In this document: piece after piece, positions 1 through 6,552 of the stretch
Position numbering within the stretch: position 1 is the stretch's first letter
Layout: every line of letters starts with the position of its first letter
Source: CAZEER01 sp964511215
GTDB taxonomy: Bacteria; Fidelibacterota; Marinisomatia; Marinisomatales; UBA1611
Assembly: GCA_964511215.1 (NCBI GenBank)
Contig: CAZEER010000075.1
Coordinates: forward strand, 1 to 10,330
Direction of reading: 5' to 3'
DNA: 10,330 nucleotides
Position numbers and translations under genes: made by a program
The notes under the pieces: generated by a model
The model's input: only the letters and a program-made list of their open reading frames with translations
The model's database searches: none
What the model was told of the DNA's origin: nothing

Positions 1-2
1 CA

Positions 3-205
3 CCAGTAGATAGTACAATGTTTGTAAACTTGCAGTCCAATGGTATGACAATTTCAATAGATGGGAATTGGGGAGATGTTACTATTTAATTCTTGGATGG
101 GATGCAACTAATAATTTTGGAGAATCGGTTTCTGAAGAGATGTATATTTATACCATTCAGGCTAGTGAATTCAGGGAGACTAAGAAGACGGTATTGCTGA
201 AGTAG
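3..205 (+). pseudogene. Broken end of a T9SS-sorted protein (C-terminal sorting-tail remnant)
   Basis: Codons 98-205 encode a tail with MYIYTIQA and ending KKTVLLK, typical of the last 35 residues of T9SS type A sorting domains. It aligns without gaps to the last 108 nt of the large gene ending at 5288, with 77 of 108 bases and 23 of 35 residues identical by my count; many of the base differences are at third codon positions, so this was once coding. The reading frame has a stop at 11-13, and the stretch 14-97 in this frame does not look like a normal sorting domain. Another frame is open from the window edge to a stop at 87-89 and reads plausibly as protein (VNLQSNGMTISIDGNWG). A frameshift or small deletion near 85-95 would join the two. 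The usual SAG before MYIYTI is SEE here, a further sign of decay. The alternative is sequencing error, or two unrelated fragments. Confidence 0.6.
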
Positions 206-226
206 ATTTTTCTTTTCTAAAGGATC

Positions 227-251
227 AAACCTCACATTCGTGGGGTTTTTT
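227..251 (+). terminator. Rho-independent terminator after the T9SS-tail remnant
   Basis: The arm AAACCTCAC (227-235) pairs with GTGGGGTTT (240-248) around an ATTC loop. This gives nine base pairs with one G-T wobble, running into a T tract (246-251). It lies 21 nt after the stop at 203-205, as expected for the original terminator of the broken gene, and it isolates the downstream hydrolase gene from upstream transcription. Confidence 0.8.
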
Positions 252-282
252 GTTTGTGGTAGGATAGGTAGATTTGGTTATG
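231..282 (+). repeat. Terminator-leader repeat, copy A
   Basis: This block runs from the terminator stem through the ribosome-binding region to the ATG of the serine hydrolase. It recurs at 1640-1692, downstream of that gene, at roughly 80-85% identity by hand alignment with one or two gaps. Shared landmarks are CTCACATTCG, TTTTTTGTTT, GGTAGATTT and GGTnATGA. Copy A is the functional one: its hairpin is intact and its ATG opens a real gene. Confidence 0.6.
266..271 (+). promoter_or_regulatory. Ribosome binding site of the serine hydrolase gene
   Basis: AGGTAG lies 8 nt before the ATG at 280. The spacing favours this ATG over the in-frame TTG at 274, which would sit only two bases from the site. 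Confidence 0.5.
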
Positions 283-1599
283 AAAAAATATCTAATTATA
301 ATTTATATAAATATTTTTTTCTTATCATGCGACTCAGATTCTAGCGAGTATTATAATTTTATAAATGTTGATCCAAGAATTGTTGGTGTTAATAATGATC
401 ATCTAAAATTAATTGATGATCTTATATTAAAAAGTGGGTTGAATAAAGAAGTTGTAGGTACTAATGCTATAATAGTTAAAAATGGAGGAATAGTTTACCA
501 CAAGGCATTTGGAATGGCTGATATAGATAATAATATTAAAATGACCAATAGTACGATCGTAGCTATTGCTAGTATGTCTAAGCTTATGACCACAGTAGGC
601 GCATTAATTTTATTTGATAGGGGATTATTTAATATGGATACCCGACTTGATAAAATACTGCCAGAGTTTAAAAATCCTAATGTATTTAAATCATATCATA
701 AAAACACTAAAAAGTTCATAACTAAAAAGGCAAAAACTCCAATTCTGATGAAGCATTTATTTAATCACACTTCAGGAATAGTATATCCAATATTTATCCC
801 TGACTCACTTGGTCGAGATGGATATTTAAATGCTAGTGTTATAGATGCATTTCCAGATACTTTAATTACTCTTGAGGAAAACATCAAACGACTAGCTTCA
901 TTGCCACTTATGAACAATCCAGGCGAAAGATGGTGGTACGGAATGAATATGGATGTATTAGGAAGAGTGATAGAAGTTTTAGATGGTAGATCTTTTTCTA
1001 GATTTATGGATGAAGAAATATTTACACCTCTAAACTTAAATAATACAGGTTTTGATGTTCCCTCAAACAAGTGGGATAAAGTTGCGAAAATATATCAAAA
1101 TATTGATGGAGAGATAGTAGAGTTTAGATGTTGTCCGGAATATAATGATGAAGAATTGAAAAAGGTTGGTCGTAAAAAAGAATATGTTAAGAGCTATAAA
1201 TACGATCCAAATGTAATTGCTATGGGTGGTGCAGATATATACAGTACTGCATATGATTATGCAAAATTTTTACAGATGCTTCTTGAAGGTGGAACTTTAA
1301 ATGATGTGACAATTCTTGGTAGAAAAACCGTTGAATTAATTAATCGTCCTTTGGAAACCTTATTTATGCCCGAAAATAATGGGATTGCAATGGGGTTAAG
1401 CGTGGGTGTCGTCAAAGATGACACTAAAAGTTATGAGCATTATTCATCGGGTAGTTATTGGTGGGGAGGTTATTTTTATACTTCATACTGGGTAGATCCA
1501 AAAGAGAAACTCATTGGAGTTATTATGAGTCAAATGAATCCTGCTAAATCTGAACTTAATAACAAATTTTCTCAGCTTGTATATTCATCTTTGAATTAA
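280..1599 (+). CDS. Serine hydrolase of the beta-lactamase / class C esterase family, probable lipoprotein
   Basis: The 439-residue product starts MKKYLIII and has a short hydrophobic signal ending FFLSC, with Cys17 as a likely lipidation site. It is therefore probably anchored in the envelope. A linker leads into a PF00144-type fold. The nucleophile motif SMSK (Ser98, Lys101) is followed by the family pattern LFDRGLFNMDTRL, and HTSGI is at 163-167. The second motif appears as WYGMNMDVLG (219-228), where the Tyr is present but the usual YxN spacing is altered. YSTAYDYAKFLQMLL is at 321-335. The third conserved region runs from HYSSG (387-391) to WVDPKEKLIGV. Members include esterases, D,D-peptidases and beta-lactamases; the substrate cannot be read here. 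The ATG at 280 is preferred to TTG 274 because it has a spaced ribosome site and a Lys-Lys signal start. The downstream terminator is degenerate. The family call is sure, the lipoprotein call likely. Confidence 0.88.
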   Translation: MKKYLIIIYINIFFLSCDSDSSEYYNFINVDPRIVGVNNDHLKLIDDLILKSGLNKEVVGTNAIIVKNGGIVYHKAFGMADIDNNIKMTNSTIVAIASMSKLMTTVGALILFDRGLFNMDTRLDKILPEFKNPNVFKSYHKNTKKFITKKAKTPILMKHLFNHTSGIVYPIFIPDSLGRDGYLNASVIDAFPDTLITLEENIKRLASLPLMNNPGERWWYGMNMDVLGRVIEVLDGRSFSRFMDEEIFTPLNLNNTGFDVPSNKWDKVAKIYQNIDGEIVEFRCCPEYNDEELKKVGRKKEYVKSYKYDPNVIAMGGADIYSTAYDYAKFLQMLLEGGTLNDVTILGRKTVELINRPLETLFMPENNGIAMGLSVGVVKDDTKSYEHYSSGSYWWGGYFYTSYWVDPKEKLIGVIMSQMNPAKSELNNKFSQLVYSSLN

Positions 1600-1639
1600 T
1601 CTGGCATTTATCCAATAGTAAAAATAATTGAGAAATATT

Positions 1640-1692
1640 CTCACATTCGTTGTGTTTTTTGTTTAGGGTTTGATGGGTAGATTTTGGTCATG
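1640..1692 (+). repeat. Terminator-leader repeat, copy B (decayed)
   Basis: This is the second copy of the block at 231-282, ending in an ATG at 1690 that opens only a 12-codon ORF. Relative to copy A, two G-to-T differences fall in the right stem arm and break two C-G pairs, leaving at best a short CACA/TGTG stem before the T tract. It may still be a weak terminator for the serine hydrolase gene. The pattern looks like a relic of duplication. Confidence 0.55.
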
Positions 1693-1728
1693 AGAAATAA
1701 CTATCAAATAATATTTCTAATTAAATAA
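1690..1728 (+). other. Short upstream ORF before the beta-helix gene
   Basis: ATG at 1690 opens a 12-residue peptide, MRNNYQIIFLIK, ending 14 nt before the ATG at 1743 and in another frame. It corresponds in position to the first codons of the serine hydrolase in repeat copy A. It may be a dead gene start or a translated leader; chance is quite possible in AT-rich DNA. Confidence 0.25.
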
Positions 1729-1742
1729 ATTGTATTTCTTTT

Positions 1743-4700
1743 ATGCCTAAAATTATTATTTCAATTTTATTCTTTGGCATTCTTTATTCTTCAGATTATT
1801 ATGTAGCAACATTTGGATCTGACTCTCATCCTGGAACATTTGAACAACCGTTTCGGACGATTCAACAAGCAGCAAGTAATATGTCCTCTGGAGATATCTG
1901 CTATATAAGAGAGGGTACATATCATGAGTCTGTGAATATTGAAAATCAGGATGGAAGTGATGGAGCTCCAATTATTTTCACAAATTATAATAATGAACGC
2001 GTAGCATTGGATGGAACCGTAGCAATTGATTCGGTTTGGCAACTACACTCTGGTAATATTTGGAAAACAACACTGGATTTTGATATATGGCAGTTGTTTG
2101 TTAATAGGAGTGAAATGGTTATGGCAAGATGGCCAAATGCAAATTTTAATGATCAATCTATATGGGATAAAGAAAATAATTGGGGACATGGTACAATTGA
2201 TGAGGATCAAGAGGCTTATGAAAATGGGACTCTAATTGATGAGCCTCATGGAAACATTAATCTTGCAGAGAGTGGCCTCGATATTACGAATGCGATTGCT
2301 ATTTTAAATGTGGGGTCTTTCAAAACCTGGACACGTAGAGTTACCACTCACACTGGAAATACTTTTACCTATGATCCTGTCCCGGAATGGAAAACAAAAC
2401 ACCATGACTATTATATTGAAGGAAAACTCGAATTATTAGATAATGAAAATGAATGGTTTTTCGAAGAAGAAACAAAAGAATTATATTTTTATCCTCCTAA
2501 TGGAAATAATCCCAATAACTTAGAGATTAGAGGGAAAGTTCAATCTTATGCATTTGAAATTGAAAATTCAGATTATGTACAGATCCAAAATCTAGAATTC
2601 TTTGGGACTACATTCAAATTTGTAAATAGTGATTACGCTATTGTTCAGGAGTGCAATTTTTTCTATCCAAGTTGTTATAAAAGAATGCTTGGTATTGTGG
2701 ACACAATTCCAGATATAAGTATTTTTACATCAAGCAGTTATTGCACAGTGTCTCGATCTGCTTTTCGGTATACAGATGGTTCAGCATTAGAAATGTATTC
2801 TGGAAACAATACGATAGAAGATTGCTATTTTTATCACATTGATTACACTGCTACAGATTTAAATGGATTAATGACTACAATACAAATGGGTGGATCCGGA
2901 AACATCTTCCGCCAAAATACTTTACATCGCCTAGGTGCTTCTGCAACATTAAATCCAGGAAACGAATCATTAATCGAATTAAATGATATGTCAGATAGTG
3001 GATACATGCAAAGTGATGGAGCTCTAGTACAATGCATGGTCGGGCAACAGCCGGGAGTTGAAATCAGATATAACTGGCTTCATGATACAATTAAATATGG
3101 TGCAAGATTTGATGGTAATGGAAATGGAAATAATGGTCTTATGCATCACAATGTAATTTGGAATGTCCAGGGTGGCATAATGATTAAAGGTTATGAGCAC
3201 AGGCTATATAATAATACAGCTTTTGACAATGGAGATAAGAATGATATCATTGTTATGATTGAGCAAGGAGGAAATGAAGGAACTATCACACGGAATAATG
3301 CTGCAAATAAAATTGCAGGTCACAGAAGTGGTACATACCAGGATTATCCTGTCCCTGGTATATATGATCATAATTGGAATGGTTATGAACTTGGAGGAGA
3401 TATTAAAGATCATCTAATAGATCCAGAAAATCTTGATTTTAGACCACATCCTGATTCGGCATTAATTGATGCCGGGATTTTTGTTGATGGAATTACCGAT
3501 GCTTTTAATGGGGATGCACCTGATCAGGGTGCTTATGAACATGGAAGTGAAATGTGGGTTCCAGGTATCACATGGGATGTAACTGAAACTTTTGGTGATA
3601 ATTTTAATCCACCTGACACCATGAATTCGGGTCCAATTTGGCACGTCTCCAATACCGGATCTAACAATAATGATGGTAGTCTAGAAAGTCCATTGTCAAC
3701 TATTCAATTTGCATATGATCGAGCAGATACCAATGATACTATTTTAGTCCATCCAGGTTCCTATTATGGTCCAAATTGGTTTTATGGTAAAAACATTGTT
3801 TTGGGATCTCTTTATCTTACAACAGGTGATACTAATTATATACATAGTACAATAATTGATGGTGATAGTTTACATTGTAATATAGCTATTGTTGGTAATA
3901 TTGACTCCACAACAAGAATTACAGGATTCACAATACAAAATGGGATAGGATGTGTATATGGTCAAGGAGGAGGAATTTATATTGAAACATCAAATCCAAG
4001 ATTAGATCATCTAATAATAAAAGACAATCATGGTAATACTAATGGCGGAGGTATTTGCATTAATGGAGAAGCATTCCCAAGTTTAGATTATATTACAATT
4101 GAAAATAATTCATCCGGACATGGTGGAGGTATCTATTCTTCATTTTCTACACCAATCTTAACTAATTGTACAATTAAAAATAATCATGCTCTTATTGGTG
4201 CAGGTTGTTTTTTTGATATGTCTAACCCTATCCTAGATTATGTTAGCATAACAGATAATAGCGCCGAAGATCAAGGTGGAGGTATTTATTGTACAACCTC
4301 ATCTTTTCCTCAATTTAATTATATTACTATAACAAATAATTCCGCTAGTAGTGGGGGTGGTATTTTTTCCACAGGAAGTTCTCAGCCTATATTTTTAAAT
4401 TCTATTTTATGGGATAACCATCCACAAGAAATTATCTCCCACAGCGATTCTTTATATGCAACATACTCCAACATACAAGGTGGTTGGGCAGGGCATCAAA
4501 ATATCAATCAAGACCCCCTTTTTTGTGATTCTGTAAATGAAAATTATACCCTTGCAGAAAATTCTCCATGCATTGGGACTGGAGAGAATGGTGGGAATAT
4601 GGGATCATTTAGTATAGGTTGCGAGATGATACAATTCCCTCCCTCTGATTTTGAAATACTATCACCAGAAAATAATTTAGAACTAATTATAAATAATGAA

Positions 4701-5288
4701 AATATAAATGGGACACTTGATATTTTATGGGAACGATCAATCGATGATAATGATGATAGTTTAGTATATACAGTATCATTTTATAGTGAAAATATTGAGA
4801 TAGATACAATAGAAACCATAGATACCACATTACAATTCCCTTATATACACCTTATTAATGCTTTCATTTTAAACGATTCTCATGAGATCACTGTACTTTG
4901 GGATATAACAGTTACTGATCAATTTGATACTCTGTCATCTTCAAATGGACCATTTACACTTTTTATTAATGCAATTGAAGTACTAAAAACATACAAGAAC
5001 TCTATCCCAGAAGATTTTCAACTTTATCAAAATTATCCTAATCCATTTAATCCTGTCACAACTTTTCGCTATGATTTACCTGAAGAAGCTTTTGTAACGA
5101 TTAGAATATATGATATCAATGGACGTATAGTAAAAAACCTGGTTAATGATAATATAAAACCTGGATATCATTATCCTCAATGGAATGGAAATAATAATCT
5201 AGGTGAAGCTGTATCTGCTGGAATGTATATCTACACAATTCAAGCTGAAAAGTTCAGGTCTACTAAGAAGATGTTATTACTAAAATAA
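1743..5288 (+). CDS. Large secreted protein: two tandem beta-helix modules, Ig-like domain, T9SS sorting tail
   Basis: The 1181-residue product begins with a signal peptide (MPKIIISILFFGILYSS). Module 1 (about 18-605) opens with the DUF1565-like YYVATFGSDSHPGT and a TIQQAA helix, contains MARWPN near 127-132, and closes with SALIDAG and DQGAYEHG. Module 2 (about 630-962) opens again with WHVSNTGSNNNDG and STIQFA, carries six glycine-rich rungs (GGGI), and closes with SPCIGTGENGG. An Ig or fibronectin-like stretch (about 966-1075) leads to the sorting domain. That domain has YQNYPNPFNP near residue 1095, DINGRIVKNL, and SAGMYIYTIQ, and ends in KKMLLLK. The family pattern predicts Sec export, then passage through the T9SS and surface attachment or release. 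Beta-helix folds of this kind often bind or cleave polysaccharides, and module 1 recalls carbohydrate-active helices, but I cannot name a catalytic site. No clear Shine-Dalgarno precedes the ATG; the signal peptide fixes the start. Confidence 0.9.
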   Translation: MPKIIISILFFGILYSSDYYVATFGSDSHPGTFEQPFRTIQQAASNMSSGDICYIREGTYHESVNIENQDGSDGAPIIFTNYNNERVALDGTVAIDSVWQLHSGNIWKTTLDFDIWQLFVNRSEMVMARWPNANFNDQSIWDKENNWGHGTIDEDQEAYENGTLIDEPHGNINLAESGLDITNAIAILNVGSFKTWTRRVTTHTGNTFTYDPVPEWKTKHHDYYIEGKLELLDNENEWFFEEETKELYFYPPNGNNPNNLEIRGKVQSYAFEIENSDYVQIQNLEFFGTTFKFVNSDYAIVQECNFFYPSCYKRMLGIVDTIPDISIFTSSSYCTVSRSAFRYTDGSALEMYSGNNTIEDCYFYHIDYTATDLNGLMTTIQMGGSGNIFRQNTLHRLGASATLNPGNESLIELNDMSDSGYMQSDGALVQCMVGQQPGVEIRYNWLHDTIKYGARFDGNGNGNNGLMHHNVIWNVQGGIMIKGYEHRLYNNTAFDNGDKNDIIVMIEQGGNEGTITRNNAANKIAGHRSGTYQDYPVPGIYDHNWNGYELGGDIKDHLIDPENLDFRPHPDSALIDAGIFVDGITDAFNGDAPDQGAYEHGSEMWVPGITWDVTETFGDNFNPPDTMNSGPIWHVSNTGSNNNDGSLESPLSTIQFAYDRADTNDTILVHPGSYYGPNWFYGKNIVLGSLYLTTGDTNYIHSTIIDGDSLHCNIAIVGNIDSTTRITGFTIQNGIGCVYGQGGGIYIETSNPRLDHLIIKDNHGNTNGGGICINGEAFPSLDYITIENNSSGHGGGIYSSFSTPILTNCTIKNNHALIGAGCFFDMSNPILDYVSITDNSAEDQGGGIYCTTSSFPQFNYITITNNSASSGGGIFSTGSSQPIFLNSILWDNHPQEIISHSDSLYATYSNIQGGWAGHQNINQDPLFCDSVNENYTLAENSPCIGTGENGGNMGSFSIGCEMIQFPPSDFEILSPENNLELIINNENINGTLDILWERSIDDNDDSLVYTVSFYSENIEIDTIETIDTTLQFPYIHLINAFILNDSHEITVLWDITVTDQFDTLSSSNGPFTLFINAIEVLKTYKNSIPEDFQLYQNYPNPFNPVTTFRYDLPEEAFVTIRIYDINGRIVKNLVNDNIKPGYHYPQWNGNNNLGEAVSAGMYIYTIQAEKFRSTKKMLLLK
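3966..4430 (+). repeat. Six 26-residue beta-helix rungs in module 2
   Basis: Codons for GGG or GAG followed by I or C start at 3966, 4044, 4122, 4197, 4275 and 4353. The spacing is 78 nt everywhere except one 75-nt step. Each unit reads roughly GGGI-x(6)-P-x-LDYI-x-I-x-NN. The glycines mark the turn of each coil, as in polymorphic-outer-membrane-like beta-helices. The DNA is diverged between units, so these are old protein repeats and not recent tandem copies. Confidence 0.8.
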
Positions 5289-5306
5289 AAATATATTTAA
5301 GTATCA

Positions 5307-5334
5307 AGACACATATTAGTTGGTGTTTTTTTTT
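5307..5334 (+). terminator. Probable rho-independent terminator of the beta-helix gene
   Basis: AGACAC (5307-5312) can pair with GTGTTT (5323-5328), including one G-T wobble, around a 10-nt loop. A run of nine T follows from 5326. The stem is weak but its place 18 nt after the stop codon is right. Confidence 0.5.
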
Positions 5335-5384
5335 GTAGTATTCTTTTTTTTACTAGGCATAATTGAATGACCCTTAGGTTAAAT

Positions 5385-5417
5385 ATGAAAATTCTGATAT
5401 GTTTAATTATTTTATAA
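5385..5417 (+). other. Short upstream ORF before the DA1-like gene
   Basis: ATG at 5385 encodes MKILICLIIL and then TAA, a typical signal-peptide beginning that stops at once. It ends 16 nt before the ATG at 5434. It cannot be joined to the downstream gene by one simple slip, because the downstream frame has its own stop at 5419-5421, after this ORF has ended. It may be a leader peptide, a lost signal sequence, or chance. Confidence 0.25.
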
Positions 5418-5445
5418 ATAGGTAATTTGTTTAATGTTTAATTAT
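5399..5445 (+). repeat. 12-bp direct repeat duplicating the DA1-like gene start
   Basis: ATGTTTAATTAT occurs at 5399-5410 and again at 5434-5445, with a 35-nt period. The second copy is the start of the DA1-like gene (MFNY). The first opens an eight-codon ORF, MFNYFINR, which stops at 5423-5425. Confidence 0.6.
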
Positions 5446-6432
5446 GTCGCGATAATTCTCTATTCCGGAATATTGTACGGATCAAATAATATCTCAGAAT
5501 ATGAAAGAAACACTGAAGATTTTTCAATCACATGTGATTTTTGTACAAAAAAAATTATGGGTAAATATATTATTATAGAAAATAATAATTATCATGACAG
5601 ATGCTATAAAGAACATATCCAATTACACTGTGATCAATGTAATAAAAGGATCAATGGTAGTTACAATATAAAAAATAATAATAATTACCATCCTAGATGC
5701 TTTAAATACTTTGTGTTAGATAGGTGCGATATTTGTGATGTCCCTATAGAAAATGAGTACATTAAAGACATGTGGGGCAATATCTACCACGGCTACCATG
5801 AAAATGAATTACCTAAATGTGAATCATGTAGTAGAATCGTATGCAATCGCATGACAGGTGGTGGATTTATCATCAATGAAACAAGAAATATATGTAATCT
5901 TTGTTGGGACAATGTAATTAGTAATAAATCAAATATTAAAAATATTACTAAAAAGGTTATTTCAATATTGAACAAGGTTGGCATTAATAATCTTCCTGAT
6001 AAAATTCCTATTGTTTTAGTGGATTCGAGGGAGGATTTGAATAGAATATCTAATATTAGACTTGGTAAAATACAAGGATATACAAAATACGAATATGAGA
6101 CCTTAGGGGGCGTTAAAGTATCTGAAAAATATAAGATTTATATTTTAAATTATTTGCATGAAATCAATTTTCATGCTGTGTTGGCCCATGAGCTACTCCA
6201 TGTTTATTTATTTCAAAATAACTTAAATATAAGCGAATCAAATAGAGAAGGGTTTTGTAACTTGGGTTCGCAATTAGTTTATGAGACATACGATAATCAA
6301 TTATCAAATATTAAATTAAAAGGAATGTACCAAGATACAGATCCAGATTACGGTAAAGGATTCATAAGAATGAATAGTAACTTAGAAAAATATGGATGGA
6401 AAAAATTATTGAAAATATTAGCTCAATTATAA
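5434..6432 (+). CDS. Secreted LIM-like zinc protein with DA1-type HExxH peptidase domain
   Basis: The 332-residue product begins with a hydrophobic stretch ending GILYGS (1-17), probably a signal peptide though without a basic start. Residues 34-157 hold four zinc sites: C34/C37/H54/C57, C66/C69/H86/C89, C98/C101/H119/H122 and C129/C132/C154/C157. The first three fingers start 32 residues apart. Each resembles half a LIM domain, but the linkers between fingers are 6-8 residues, not the canonical two. The C-terminal half has AHELLH (251-256), a zincin motif, followed by REGFC (271-275) and QLVYE. This resembles the HEMMHAW...EEGICQ layout of the plant DA1 ubiquitin-activated peptidases, as does the closing GKGFIRMN...LEKYGWKKLL. 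The expected zinc ligands are His252, His256 and Glu272, with Glu253 catalytic. A peptidase role is inferred from the motif; substrate and partner are unknown. The AGGTAA near 5420 is a modest ribosome site. Confidence 0.8.
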   Translation: MFNYVAIILYSGILYGSNNISEYERNTEDFSITCDFCTKKIMGKYIIIENNNYHDRCYKEHIQLHCDQCNKRINGSYNIKNNNNYHPRCFKYFVLDRCDICDVPIENEYIKDMWGNIYHGYHENELPKCESCSRIVCNRMTGGGFIINETRNICNLCWDNVISNKSNIKNITKKVISILNKVGINNLPDKIPIVLVDSREDLNRISNIRLGKIQGYTKYEYETLGGVKVSEKYKIYILNYLHEINFHAVLAHELLHVYLFQNNLNISESNREGFCNLGSQLVYETYDNQLSNIKLKGMYQDTDPDYGKGFIRMNSNLEKYGWKKLLKILAQL

Positions 6433-6540
6433 TAGTATTTATAGTTGATGGTCTAAAATTGGTAAAAATAATAAAACTGTATAAATTCTAGTCGGAAAAA
6501 TTGGAGAGTTTCCCTTGGTCAATAAATTAACTCTGTTAAT

Positions 6541-6545
6541 AAGGA
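6541..6545 (+). promoter_or_regulatory. Ribosome binding site of the acyl-CoA synthetase gene
   Basis: AAGGA lies 7 nt before the ATG at 6553, the clearest Shine-Dalgarno in the window, and it fixes this start. Confidence 0.65.
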
Positions 6546-6552
6546 TAGATAT

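Noticed and set aside
765..1070. Reverse-strand open frame of 101 codons inside the serine hydrolase gene
   Set aside because: It lies antisense to well-conserved motifs, has no family resemblance, and is explained by low stop density opposite a coding frame.
2026..2235. Forward open frame of 69 codons inside the beta-helix gene in another frame
   Set aside because: It overlaps the signature-rich frame of module 1 and reads as an out-of-frame translation of it.
6445..6485. Possible promoters before the acyl-CoA synthetase gene (TTGGTA with TATAAA, or TTGATG with TAATAA)
   Set aside because: The first pair has a 15-nt spacer and the second a poor -10. In such AT-rich DNA neither stands out from chance.
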